DNA of 64,000 bases from assembly GCA_023548195.1 (NCBI GenBank), contig JAJHZJ010000311.1, positions 10,059,099-10,123,098 on the forward strand, in the 5' to 3' direction. Position 1 is the stretch's first letter; each line of letters starts with the position of its first letter. The stretch comes from Bettongia penicillata ogilbyi. Its lineage: Eukaryota > Chordata > Mammalia > Diprotodontia > Potoroidae. Below, piece after piece: positions 11,286-22,440 of the stretch. The notes beneath the pieces are model-generated. The model was not told the origin of the DNA, ran no database searches, and saw only the letters and a list, made by a program, of their open reading frames with translations. A program made the translations under genes and the position numbers.

Positions 11286-12424
11286 ATTTGACTTCATTTT
11301 ACACAGTCATTTCTCCATGTTTTCGAAGAAGATCTAAGGTTCCTTCCAAATTTGGTTTATGGAAGTGAATGAATCAAGGTAGTGGTTTAATTTAGGGAAA
11401 AATTTATATTTTTAAAAAGCACAATTTAGCTCATCATATAGAGTTATCAAAGGTGATACCAGTAGAACATAAACTTTAATAGGTTTTACTATTTACTATA
11501 ATAAACTTCAAGTACCAAAACTGAGATTAGATCAGTTGACTCTCTTTTATTCATAAACTAGCCTAGTTAACTTTGGAGACAATGATGACCAAAGAGTTGG
11601 TCAACAAGTGATAGGCTGTACTTATTTTTTCCTACAAAAATTCATTAACTATCTATAAAGTCATAGGAGAGCTGTTATTTATTTAGAATGAGTAGTACAG
11701 ATACTTGAAATATAGATAAAAGTAATTCTTTGCCTCTCCAACCCTCAATACTTAGCTCCTTTCCTCTATTTCTCCTAGAAAAAAAGAGGTAGTTATTTGA
11801 AAGAGGTGATTTTGTCCCCCATAAAACAAACAAAAATGTTTCAAATCACAACTGTTGATAATCGTCTATCTTCCCCTACCCCGCCAAAAAATCTTGTCTC
11901 CAAGCTTTTCCTGTATATGTGGAATTTATCAAATAACCCTCAGAGCAAAGATGATAATTTTCAGTTATGTACAATGCCCAGCACATTTTTTGACTCTCAA
12001 TATATGATAAATTAAAATAATAGTGTGAAACATGAGTTTCATTTGCGAGGTGCTTTATAGAAGCTGACAATTTTTGTAACAGATTCATAAAGTGTGACTA
12101 AAATATATCATGATTAAAAATGCTTTTTTAGAAGACTGACTCATACAATAATGACCAGATTAACAAGGAGAAATCTGAATTAAATCCAGGTTCATGGATT
12201 TCCTTTCCTCCTTCACAGTGGTGTCATCAGATCCTCGAAAGAAATGATCAAATGTTGCTCATTTGACATAGTGTAAGCAAAAGTATACCACCACTGTTCT
12301 CCAAAGGGAAAAATGTAATTATCAAATCAGTAAAATTCTCAAAAAATGAAAACACTTGCACGGCATATATAGCCTCATTGACATTTAGTTTGTTTTTAAC
12401 ATTTGGCTTTCATTGGTCTCCTAA
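11286..12424. other. Non-genic AT-rich stretch, nothing recognised
   Basis: AT-rich DNA with no clear transposon signature or coding frame. The overlapping open frames at 11797-12088 on both strands have no protein-like features. Confidence 0.4.
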
Positions 12425-12819
12425 TTGAATTTTTTAAAAAATCAAGATAGAGCAACCAAAATCAACTTCTTTGGCAGATTGGAATCCTGTTTACTTTCAA
12501 ACGCTGAACTCAGCAGGTTAAGTAATTGGGCGACAGAAAAGTTCCTCCATTTCTATTTCCAGCTGGTGATACACAAAAGGCAGGAAGTTATCTCATTAAT
12601 GGGGCACCAGCTTTATGCAAATTATAGTAACAAAAAGGCTTCCCTTCATACTTTTTTTTTCATAAATTACCTAATAAAGTGGGAATAAATGGCCATATTC
12701 AAGAGGCTTTGTTGTATTTTTAGCACAAGACTCTTTCTGTGACTGCAAATATGACTAAATGTGCCTTGTTCAAAAGGGGTGTTTATGAAATAAGGCCACT
12801 CAAAAGCTTTTATTCCTTA

Positions 12820-12894
12820 ACAGCCTTCAGTTACTTTTATGGCACAAAATTAACATAATTAGTCACAGAGAATAGATGACATAAGCAGCGTGCC
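12820..12894 (+). repeat. Duplicated motif, copy A
   Basis: Starts 'acagccttcagttactttt', continues 'aaattaacataattag' and 'agatgacataagcagcgtgcc'. Aligns with 12990-13070 along its whole length, with several substitutions and small indels. Confidence 0.65.
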
Positions 12895-12989
12895 AGGCAC
12901 AAAAGGGGAAACCAGTATCTAAGGAAGGTATTTGGAGAGATCAAAAATTTTCAAAGTGTTCAATACTAGAAGGTCCTTTTTATTTGTGC

Positions 12990-13070
12990 ACAGCCTTAAG
13001 ATACTTTTTTTTAACTCCGTGAAATTCACATAATGAGATGCAGTAGACAGATGACATTAGCGATGTGCCA
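12990..13070 (+). repeat. Duplicated motif, copy B
   Basis: Starts 'acagccttaagatactttt', continues 'aaattcacataatgag' and 'agatgacattagcgatgtgcc'. It lies 170 bp after copy A in the same orientation. The motif matches none of the SINE or LINE families seen elsewhere in the window. Confidence 0.65.
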
Positions 13071-13420
13071 TTAGAAAGAGGTCAGTTTCCTCTGAAAGAT
13101 AGTCCCTGTTCCTGCTCGTCATTAATTTGCAGCTTCAAAGCAGCGAGCATATGATAGTCTGGCATGTTAAGTAACTTGCAGTTATCTTTAAATAACCATT
13201 TTTTCCAGTTATTAGAAGCTAAAGTTTTTAAACTTCTGACTGAAAGCAAAATTAAAGCACGCAGCGGTGTGAAAAGGGCTGTAGGAAGATTAGGGGAAGG
13301 AAATCAAATAGGTTTTATAAATGAAGTTGCTGTGGTTTTTCCCTGGGGGGAGGCAGCTTTCACTTCAGTGCTAGAATTGGGAGCTAGTAATAGGCCTCAA
13401 AGACTTGAGCATTAGCTGGT

Positions 13421-14170
13421 AAATGAAAGAAGAGGGACTTCTGGGTTTCTAGATCCTTACTCTTGCATACGTTAGGAGGCTAAGGAGGAGAGCTGTGTGG
13501 GTATTGCTAGCTCCGCTGACCAGAAAACAAGGGCATTCCTGAAGCCTGAGGACCCTGTGAGGTAGGTGAGGAAAGAGGCTTAAACACACTTGAGCTTCTT
13601 GGGATTTAGGGTTCCGATAAATGAGATTGCCTTGTTTTCAGTGGAGGAGCAGGGTTATTTTCCCAGCTAGTTCATAGGTAAATTCCAAGCTAGGACACAG
13701 AAATGCAGACAGTAAAGTCTCTATTTGTATGAGGTCGGAGCTGTTTTTAACAGGCTCTTATGTTTTAAATACTACTAGTCTCCACTGTTCACTTCCAATT
13801 AATGGAGAAATTATGTGGTGAACAAGGCATTCCAATTTAAATATTCAATTCTTGTCACTCAAAAGTAAGCAAATCTAATCATCAAAGAACAGGTGACCAG
13901 GCCCCTCAACAGCTGTCAAGAAGACACTGATTTTGGGGGTGGTGTATACAACATGTCCCTGCATTCCTAAATGCTCCTGGACACACAATCATGAAGTCAG
14001 GTGTGTATATGATATAAAATAGTATTTGCTGGAAAAGAAAGAAATTGTTTTAAAGGCAGAGGAAGAATGGAAACACAGTGAGGCCTGAACAGTGACGGTG
14101 GGCTAATATCAGCAGTGAAAGCCATATACTGGCATGATACTTTAATACAATAATGAATACTGTGAACATG
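13421..14170. other. Non-genic stretch, nothing recognised
   Basis: Mixed-composition sequence without a clear repeat family or coding signal. Confidence 0.4.
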
Positions 14171-14174
14171 CTCC

Positions 14175-14275
14175 CAAAATATGCAAATTGAATGTAAGCA
14201 CCTTAAGATCAGAGACTCTATCTTTCTCTGACCCAAAGCCTGGCACATAGTTGGCACTAAATAAATGTCTATTGA
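14175..14275 (+). mobile_element. L2-type 3' tail
   Basis: 'atgtaagcaccttaagatca', 'agcctggcacatagttggca' and 'taaataaatgtctattgaac' are the L2-like 3' terminus in sense orientation. Confidence 0.75.
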
Positions 14276-14859
14276 ACAGAATTAATTTGAATGTGTTGCA
14301 ATTATATGGAGTTTTCAAAACTGAATGTAGCTATAACTTGTCTTAGGGTACATGTGAAGGATAAACCCACAGAAAGAGAAGATGAAACAGGAAGCGCAGG
14401 AAAACTGCCTATAGACTGATTATTGGGGATGGGGCATTATTCTGTGCACGCTACCCTTATTTATTTGCTTTCAGTCCATTTATTTATTCCGTCTACATGC
14501 CCTGTTGCATTGAAAGATCAAATAAAAGTGAGAATAAAATTTATTACATCCTGGAAGTTTTATTTCCCTTTTCTATGCCATTTTCAGTAAATCCATTCAT
14601 GAATATTTGTCTCTTTGGGACACAAAGGGAATATCATTTTTCCCATCTAAGAAATTTGCAAAGATAAAGCAGATTAAGAAGAGATAGTTGAGATCTTGAA
14701 TGGAAGTCAAAATCAGGGGGAAAGATGAACCCCCAATTTCAGTCACAGCATAATTTCTGGAAAAGCATTTTACATCCCATTACCTTTCTTTGATGAGTGT
14801 CTAATTTCTGTCTGTCTACTGCTAATTAGTGTGCTTTAATTCCTCCTGTGATAGAAAAC

Positions 14860-15000
14860 ATTGACTGGATATCTTTCCCAATAGTCTGTCCACCCCTGGA
14901 GAAAAGGGACCACATCTTCTTTACCACCATCCCTCCAAACCTCCACACGGTGCCTTACCTGTGTTAGGTCATCAATCGTTATTAAATGTATAAATGAACA
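14860..15000 (+). mobile_element. L2-type 3' tail
   Basis: 'tgtccacccctggagaaaag', 'cacggtgccttacctgtgtt' and 'cgttattaaatgtataaatg' follow the same 3'-terminal order as the other L2-like tails, more degraded. Confidence 0.55.
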
Positions 15001-15184
15001 AATAAATATGATAATCCCCATTGAAGAAATTATAACAAAAATTAGTAGTCATAAAATTAAGAACCACGGTTTAGTAGATTCTGCTCCCACTCATATGCAA
15101 TGCCATATGTGAGCTGATGAACAATATTTCTTTATTATCATTTCATTCCTATTATAATTTACTAATATTAAGTATCAAAAATAT

Positions 15185-15420
15185 TCTATTGGAGGGAATA
15201 TGGCATAATGTATAGAGAACTTGCCTTAAAATCAGAAAGACCAGATTTTGAAATCTTGTTTTTGGCATATACTGTGTGACCCTGAATAAGTCACTGAACC
15301 TTTCAATGTGTCCCAGACAAATTTCTAGTTTCAGAGCAGGTGTCAATTAACATAGATGTTCAGAGATTCTTACTGAGATCTTCTTACATCAATTAGTTCA
15401 TATATTCAATTTTAAAAAGA
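15185..15420 (+). mobile_element. tRNA-headed SINE, second marsupial type
   Basis: 'ggaatatggcataatgtata' (A-box area), 'cagaaagaccagattttgaa' (B-box area), 'ctgtgtgaccctgaataagt' and 'cagagcaggtgtcaattaac' in order. Same subtype as 41494-41735. Confidence 0.75.
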
Positions 15421-15499
15421 GTTCGTCATGTGATATTTCAACAGTATGGCCAACTCTGAGTGCAGGAACACTTCCCTAATAGAGGTTATCAACCTGTCT

Positions 15500-15640
15500 G
15501 TAACTTATGTCTTAGAGTTGCCTAAGAACACTAACAAGTTAGCTGATTTGCTGATAGGCAAGTTACTAGTTTGAGTTAGACTCAGAGGTAGGGCTTCAGT
15601 CTTCCTGTCTCTGAAGCGGGTCCTCAGTCTCTTCTCTCTC
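15500..15640 (-). mobile_element. SINE fragment, antisense
   Basis: 'gtcttagagttgcctaagaa', 'agttagactcagaggtaggg' and 'cttcagtcttcctgtctctg' read as the antisense of a marsupial SINE body and head. Degraded. Confidence 0.5.
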
Positions 15641-16039
15641 CTGCTGCCTCTTTACAGTAATAACAGTAATAGGAAAAGCAAGGTTTATGAAATGCTTTTG
15701 TTATACGTGTTTAAGTCCAGGTAATGTTACACAATCCTCAGATGGATTACTTTAGGTGATACTTTCTATAGAATTCTCTTAAAATTCTTGGAGTTCTAGA
15801 GACTGGAAAACAGAGTTGGGCCTAAAGGAATCTTGACCTAATCTGTTTACTGTGTTCTACAATACTCTGACTATATTCCCATGATATTCCTACTAGATTA
15901 CGTTGTGAGATATTGAAGTTGAATGGCATATGAATGCTCCTTAGATAATATGAGGAACCATTTTCAGATTCAGTTTTTTACACATGACTTTTCAGTGGTT
16001 TAAAATTTTCAATTTTTCTAAAGATCTTAATTTAGATTT

Positions 16040-16205
16040 GTAATTAATTAAATGGAACACCCTCATTTTATGAACAAGGGAACTGAGGCTTAAACTAAAG
16101 CCAAAGTTAAGTGACTTGACCAAGGTTATATAGTGAGAAAAGCAGGATTTGAATCCAGATTCTGTGACTCCAGAGGCAATATTTTGTCCATTGTACCATA
16201 TTATT
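16040..16205 (-). mobile_element. MIR-like SINE, antisense
   Basis: 'gggaactgaggcttaaacta', 'gttaagtgacttgaccaagg' and 'caggatttgaatccagattc' give the antisense CORE domain in good condition. Confidence 0.85.
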
Positions 16206-16236
16206 ATGTTTCTAAACATGTGTAGTACCAATGGAA

Positions 16237-16497
16237 TTTTGTTGCTCAGTCATTTTTCAGTGGTGTCTGACTCTTCTTGACTCCGTTTGGGGTTTTCTCA
16301 GCAAAGATACTGAAGTGATTGATTTGTCATTTCCTTCTTCACCTCATTTTACAGGGAGGAAGCTGAGACAAACAGAGTTAAGTGACTTGTCTAGGGTCAC
16401 ACAGCTAATAAAGGTCTAAGGTTGAATTTGAACTCACAAAGGTAAGTCTTCCTGACTAAAGCCCAGCACTATCCACTATGCCATGCAACTGTGCACC
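16237..16497 (-). mobile_element. Marsupial tRNA-headed CORE-SINE (MAR1-like), near full length, antisense
   Basis: Reads 'gttgctcagtcatttttcag', 'tttggggttttctcagcaaa', 'gtcatttccttcttcacctc', 'agttaagtgacttgtctagg', 'gggtcacacagctaataaag' and then the inverted tRNA-like head near 16470-16497. This arrangement (unique 3' body, CORE, tRNA head) is typical of abundant marsupial SINEs and is strong evidence for the host group. A relative lies at 30283-30513. Confidence 0.85.
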
Positions 16498-17099
16498 ATT
16501 GGAATTGACACATTAATCTATCTTTAGTCATGCTAAAATCTAAAATTATAACACTGCTTAAATAACAAAATAAACAAACACAACTCTACATGAATAAAAA
16601 GATTTAAATACTATAAGGGTGGGGACTAGTGACAAAGAATAGTCATTGCCCTTTTTATAACAGGAAACATTGTATGATCACAGTAAAGAATATTTTATCA
16701 TATTTTGTTATACATTAAATGTAAAATAATGAAAGTGGTGTATAATATTATATTTTTCCTACAAAATAAATATTTACTTTAATTGAGGAAAATCTTTTTA
16801 ATATGATGAGATACGTATCAATCTAGTTGGTCTAGATAAACTATAGTTCAATTTAATTAAAAAAAGGTAAAATTCTAAAGAATTCAGTGGGTGCACACAC
16901 ACACTGAAAAAGCCTTGCACCTTATAACAAACATTTTATTTGAATTGTGCAGCTTTATATATTGTGATTTTAAACACATGTTAATAATATGCAAGCTGAT
17001 GCTTTGAAAATTCTGTGAGATGTGGTTAATGAAGAGAAACTGCAGCATAAATTGCATCCAAAATATGCAATCCACAGAGAAATAATTTTTCTTGAACTA

Positions 17100-17720
17100 C
17101 AATATTTTGCAATAAACATCTTTTAGCTTGTTTAGATTTATTTTCTATTGTTTATAAAGAGCACCATCAGGCACTCCTACTTGAAACAACTACATGTAGT
17201 AACAGGCAATCTTCTTAGTTTAATAAGATCCTTTGGTTAAAAATAGATTTCCGATCTATCTTGCACTAAGAGAATGTAAATTCTGATGAAACTGCACGCC
17301 AGTGTTTCTCATATATTAAACTTTGTCACACACTATAATGCTTTTACTCCCTTTCCCTTAAGTTCTGCCAGAGGAAGCAGTAGCCATCACCAGTTGATAT
17401 ATTGAGACAGAATGTTCTACAAGGGATTCTGGGAACTGTAGTTAACTGAGAACATTTTTCTTTCAAATGCATTTGTTAAAACAATGCCCCAAAGAGACAT
17501 GATATTCTGGTGACTGTCAGAGTTTCTGTGATAAACCAGGCATTTTTCTGGGGGTCAGAGCTAGTAGTCTGGCCCTTTCTAAGTGGCACTCTTGGTAGTG
17601 TAGCCTGCATGTTTGAACACACTAAAGTGCTCCTGTCCACGCGTATGTATCTCTTTAAATTTTCATGTAAGTCTGAGGTTAGGAGGACACTAAGATAGTC
17701 AAGGTTTAAAATGATTTTCA
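17100..17720. promoter_or_regulatory. Candidate conserved non-coding block
   Basis: About 600 bp free of recognised repeats with mixed composition. It includes a ZNF143/SBS-like site at 17424-17442. The overlapping open frames at 17476-17721 (both strands) have no recognisable domain. Regulatory function is inferred only. Confidence 0.3.
17424..17442 (-). promoter_or_regulatory. ZNF143/STAF (SBS)-like binding motif
   Basis: The minus strand reads 'aactacagttcccagaatcc', close to the known ZNF143 consensus ACTACAATTCCCAGMATGC. Single site, distal to any recognised promoter. A chance match is possible. Confidence 0.4.
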
Positions 17721-18364
17721 TTTAAAGCTGAGTTGTCACAGAGAAAATGTGCTGGACATCCTAGCAAGCAGGTGAAAATGGAGGAGTTGTTTTGACCAGT
17801 TTGTCCCAGAGATGATCATTTTGCATTTCTGCCCTTTTTTTCTCTTCTAAAAGAACAGGATCATGGGTGTAGTAAATATTTATATTTCCTTTAGGGAAAG
17901 AAGAAAAAAAATGCTTTCTGAATTCTATTCAATCCTTCCTGGATCATCTTATAAGATAAGAAAGATACCACATCTTCATTTCCACTAAAAAAAAAAGTGA
18001 AAATATTTGAACCAGGGCTAATTTCAAACACCAAGTTTTACATTAGATGCCTTAAGTTATAATTAAGCACACTATCAGTTTCAACTACTTTGGATACTAT
18101 GAAATGGGCCAACAGTCAAATTCCATAATATGTCATTACTTTTCCAGTTGCACAGAATTTAGCTAAAATAACATTTTTCAATTATTCAAGAATTCAAGTC
18201 TCTGAGATTTTATTATGAACCAATTAAGATGACTTCAAGGAAAAGCCTTAGGAGTCCTTTAATAGATGTCTTTAAGTTTGTGAGAGGGTTATTATAATGG
18301 CAATCCCCCTCAGAATTATACAAGAGTATATAATATGTCACATTAAGACATATTTCGCCTAATG

Positions 18365-18575
18365 TAAGGAACTAAAACAAACATTCTAACTGGAGTTGTT
18401 CAAGACTGGAATAGGTTGTGTCATTTCCCTATCATGGGTAATGTTTGAGCAGAAAGTGGAAAGACTACCTTTCAGAGATAGTATGAGAGACTCTTATATG
18501 GGGTAGAAGGGAGCAGTGGATAACCTCTAGAATTCCTCCAACTCTAAGAATCTAGGATTTTATGAACAGGTTTGA
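18365..18575 (+). mobile_element. SINE / LINE 3'-body relic
   Basis: 'tgtaaggaactaaaacaaac', 'ggagttgttcaagactggaa', 'gagcagtggataacctctag' and 'ctaagaatctaggattttat' follow the order of a widespread mammalian repeat 3' body ('..gatgacctctgaggtcccttccaactctaagattctatg'). Family not certain. Confidence 0.55.
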
Positions 18576-18718
18576 ATTGCAACTTTAAATGTCAGATTTC
18601 AAGGGAAAGCTTCCTGACAGGGAGTATTTATATACTGGAGAAAATTGCCAAGGGAGTGTGTGGAATCTAATTTCCTAGAGGCTGTTAGAAGCAGGATGTT
18701 CCTCGATGGTTGATTTTC

Positions 18719-18739
18719 TTTTTTTTTTTTTTTTTTTTT
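18719..18739. repeat. Poly-T tract
   Basis: 21 consecutive T residues, probably the inverted poly-A tail of an unidentified retroposon on the minus strand. Confidence 0.8.
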
Positions 18740-19370
18740 AATAAATATATAAGATTTGCTTAATGAAGAAAAAAAGTGCTTGAATTCTTTAACTAAAATC
18801 TTTATATAAATATATAGTTTCTTACATAATTCCTTAGTCAATGTCTTATTTTGATGTTGATGTAAGGACTGATAGTATCTTATGGACATTTGAATTGTTC
18901 TTCCAAGCTCTCTGAGTGGTAGTGCTGTATTTGAAATAAATGTACCGTGTCAGCGTAACAAGTGAAAACTTGCTGATTAGGATCATACTTTACCTTAAAA
19001 TGGTTGGCTATTTATTTTCACAAGCCATGCCCTGTATTTGGCCCCTTAATAAATGCCTGTTGCTTTAGTTTATTTCTCTTAAAGTCTGGTTGTGGTGCAA
19101 GGGAAAAGCCGGCATGCATGTACTGTTCACTGAGGCAGAAACAGTTCTAATCTCAGGGTTTCTGACCAAGAACAGGGTCACCTGCATTTAAATTTTCTAT
19201 AAACAAATAGGTGCTGACAAAGCAGTTTGGCTTCCTTACTGCATTTTTCCCTTCAGTAAATTCATTTTGAGATAAATTGTAAAATAAATAAATGTCAAAT
19301 AACAATTCCCATGACTAGCATTCTTATTGGGCTTGATGATTAGAGTGGAGACAGGAATATGAGGCCTTGC

Positions 19371-19611
19371 TATAGAGTGATACTAGAATTTCAATGTTGG
19401 GAAAGATCTTAGAGACTGTCTAGACCTTGGGTGGAGGGTACTACTAGAATCTGGGGGTTGGGAGGGATCTTAGAGATGATCTAGGTCTCTTTGTAGAGTG
19501 GTACTGGAATTTTAGGATTGGAAAAGATTTTAAAAGTCATCTAGGTCTTCTTATAGAGTAACATTAGAATTTTAGAGTTACGCAGGATCTTAGAGACCAT
19601 CTAATCGATTC
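19371..19611 (-). repeat. Four-copy ~60 bp tandem repeat at the 3' end of a CR1/L3-like LINE
   Basis: Units begin 'tagag.g..actagaat' at 19371, 19431, 19492 and 19552, and each carries 'ggatcttagaga..atctag'. The period is 60-61 bp. Copies differ from each other at many positions, so the array is old. The monomer corresponds to the LINE's own 3'-terminal sequence. Confidence 0.85.
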
Positions 19612-20690
19612 TGTACCTGGGCAAAAATATCCTTTATAACATCATAGATATTTGGCCACCAGGCCTCCAGGTAAAGATGTCCAGGAATGGAATACTGAGT
19701 ACCCCTTGAGGCAGCCCATTTAGCTTTAAGACTGGACTAATTTTTAGGAAGTTTTGCTCATATTAAGCCAAAATATATCCCCTTTCAGCTTCCATTCATT
19801 GTTCCTTGTTCTTCCTTCTGGCATGAAGAAAAAAATAGTATCTATTCTACATTCAAATACTAGAGTTCCTTATTATGTCTCCCATAAGCCTTCTCTTCCC
19901 ATAGCTAAACAACCCATGTCCTCAACCAATCACCATAAGATTAAGTTTCAAGTTTTCTTAGCCATTCGGGCTTCCTTGTTCTAGATGCTCTTACTGAGCT
20001 TACTATCTAGAACTGAACACAATACTTTCAATCTAAACTGATCCAGGAATAGTTTAGAGGAACAATTTGTAGTTGTGGTTGTTTTGGACACTATATTTCT
20101 ATTAATGCCACCATCTACTTTGGCTGCCATGTCAAACTGTTGACTTACATTTAACTTTCAAGCTCAAATCTTTAGGAATTTTTTAGATGTATTCATCTCA
20201 TGAGATCTTTACCCCATCCTATATAGAGTTGATTTCCTCACCCTAAATAAAATATTTTATATCTATTTATCTTATTTGTTTTGGCATATCATTCTAATCT
20301 TGTGAGATCGGATACCACTTAGATGTTTAGCACTTCCTCTCAGCTCAGTGTCATTCATTTGTTGTGTTGATTAGCATGCCACATGGTGATGCCTTTTTTC
20401 CAAACTCCTCATAAAAATGTTGAACAGAACATTTGAACAGAAAGAATTCTAAGGGTCTCCATGAGATACTTCTTTCCATGTTGCTATTGATCCATTAAGC
20501 ACAATTCTTTAGTTCTGGTTACTGAAACCTAACTAACTGTACTTCTAAATAGCTGACATCTCAAAAATTATCCAAAAAAAGATTATTGAGAGAGATTTTG
20601 TCTAATTTCTTGCAGAAATTTAGGACAATGTCGGTGATAACAGGCTACATGATGAAGTTCAGTTTAAATTACAGTATCAATGATTAATTG
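19371..20690 (-). mobile_element. CR1/L3-clade LINE, 3' region, antisense
   Basis: Read on the + strand the order mirrors the well-known antisense CR1 3' region: 'agagaccatctaatcgattc', 'aaagatgtccaggaatggaa', 'gaggcagcccatttagcttt', 'attgttccttgttcttcctt', 'tgtctcccataagccttctc', 'ctagaactgaacacaatact', 'tcattcatttgttgtgttga', 'aatgttgaacagaacatttg' and 'tgagagagattttgtctaat'. It covers the 3' UTR and the end of ORF2, without intact frames. At its 3' end (left) it carries a four-copy ~60 bp tandem array. Confidence 0.75.
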
Positions 20691-20707
20691 CTCTCAAATA
20701 GAAACTT

Positions 20708-20735
20708 TATATATATATATATGTGCATATATATT
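20708..20735. repeat. (AT)n microsatellite
   Basis: Alternating TA/AT with one GTGC interruption. Confidence 0.8.
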
Positions 20736-21548
20736 AATCTTTTCATCATCTACTGTGCACTTGACATACTTCTAGCCCCCTTTTTTATTTTGTATTTAAG
20801 TTTCAATATTAAAGTTTATGATGTGTTTATTTTCTTCTTTTCTCCATTCTGCACTTGAGTTCTGGTGCTTGAGTCTAAAAAAATTTTAAAAAATAGACAC
20901 TTTTGCCACTTTTTAGCAATAAATCAGAAGAGGAATTTGGGCAAGGGAAGGAGCTAATACTTGTTAAAAGTCTGCTCTGATATGTGGTATTTTTCTTCAA
21001 GCAAACACAATGTGTTTTCCTAGCATTATCTAGAGCTCATCTCATCCAGGGAATCAGGTAGAGAAGACCATACCTACATTTAAAAAAATCAGGATTATTT
21101 GCAATGGCTTTAGAACATCAGACTTGTTCAACCTGAAGTCTGAAGTCAATGTATCTATCTCAACCTCCAGAAAAAGAGAAAAAGGAAGAAAAAAAAGAAA
21201 CAATAATAATAATAACATAATTGTTACACTAGGAGTTATTTGAAGCCAGGGTTTGTATAATTTCTTATTTATAAATTTCTCCCATAATACTCTGCATTTA
21301 AATATTTTTATAAAAATTAAAACTACCAAACTTTTAGGGAATATATGAAGTGTTTTTGTTTAAGCATGTGTATGCAGTGTGTGTATGTATGTGTACACAC
21401 ATGTGTTTTTGTGGGGGGAATTAATTTTGTATGTACAGTATGAGACAATTTTTTTCTAAATATTTTCCTTACCTAGCACAGGCTAATTATTATGTAATTG
21501 TCCAAGCTATTATAGTCACTGTTCTAGCTACATAGAGCCTAGATAGCC
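20736..21548. other. Non-genic stretch with A-rich and TG-rich patches
   Basis: Holds an A-rich patch with (AAT)n at about 21175-21222 and a TG-rich patch at about 21365-21410. No element or gene recognised. Confidence 0.5.
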
Positions 21549-22093
21549 TTTTTTAAAAGCAAAGATCTCAACACACAAGGGGAGCCTGCATTTATAAAGG
21601 GAAAGGCGATTTCTGAGGAGTCAACAATCACTTTAATCAAGCACATGTGTCCTTCACTTAGCTCAGGGGAAGAAATCGGGACCTTGAACTTCAGAGAAAA
21701 TGCAAAGAAGTCAAAATCAATAGACGTTTCCAAATGTCTGACATAAGCAATATATACATGATAGATCAACAGACAGATTCAACTGTCTGGCCATAATTAG
21801 CAGAGAGGGAAACACCCACATCTGAGTTTTCAAAGTCAGGCACCTCCTTAGCAGTTTCCTAGAGTCTTGTCTGGCCAAACAAACACATCCAGTCAGTAAG
21901 CCCCAAAGTAAAACCTCACCCTCAGAGTATTTATACATTTTCAGAGGCAGAGGGCATCACAACCCTTAAGAAGCAATACCTCACTAAAAAAAGGTGTGAG
22001 TCTTCCTACAAATCTTCCCTAATCAAACTCTTCATAATGTGTAGGCCCATTAAAGGGTGGGGAAGATCTTTTATCACATTAAAATAATGAACA
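21549..22093 (-). mobile_element. Solo LTR of an endogenous retrovirus, copy 2
   Basis: Its reverse complement aligns along nearly its whole length with 38218-38790. Shared blocks include 'agatcttccccaccc', 'gggttgtgatgccctctg', 'tactttggggctta', 'tgtgcttgattaaagtgat' and 'tttgctttt'. A TATA-like 'tgtataaatactctg' (minus strand, about 21925-21940) and an ATTAAA poly-A signal (21632-21637, inverted) are conserved in position. The outer end starts TGTT at 22093. The right LTR end near 21549 is degraded, so no target duplication can be confirmed. No internal viral genes are present. Confidence 0.8.
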
Positions 22094-22289
22094 ATACAAA
22101 TAGATATACTATTTCTAGTTAAAGAAACTCTTATTTCTGTACTTTACTCCTAGTAAAGACTCTTGGTTGATAAAGGCAAGTTTCAATCAGAGGCCCTTGA
22201 TTATACTAAAATAAAAACAACCAAAGATCCTGCTTTGTTTGCCATCACACCTTCTAGAGAAAAGTTCAACAGATTGAATCAAAATGGAA

Positions 22290-22440
22290 AAAAATCAATT
22301 TCATAAACATTTATTGAATGTCTGTAATGTTCAAGGCATTGTTAGAAACTAAGAACTCCAAGGCAAAAATGAAATTCTCAACCCTTAAAGAACTTACATG
22401 CCACTTGGGGAATACAGCATTTAATGCAAGGTATTTCAAA
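22290..22440 (-). mobile_element. L2-type LINE 3' end, antisense
   Basis: 'aaacatttattgaatgtctg', 'gttcaaggcattgttagaaa' and 'cccttaaagaacttacatgc' match the antisense 3' end seen more fully at 43830-44010. Confidence 0.7.

Larger units (their letters stand above)
12425..13420. promoter_or_regulatory. Candidate conserved non-coding block (putative enhancer)
   Basis: About 1 kb without recognisable repeats, with dense homeodomain-type words (taat, ttaatt), a 'tttatgcaaattata' octamer-like site near 12614 and AP-1/CREB-like 'atgaca' words. It contains two diverged copies of one motif (12820-12894 and 12990-13070). The small open frames inside (12425-12688, 13164-13415) look accidental. A regulatory role is inferred from texture only; cross-species conservation was not tested. 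Confidence 0.4.

Noticed and set aside
19371..19611. Four regularly spaced repeats considered as a CRISPR-like array
   Set aside because: Direct tandem 60 bp repeats without spacers, in a eukaryotic LINE 3' end.
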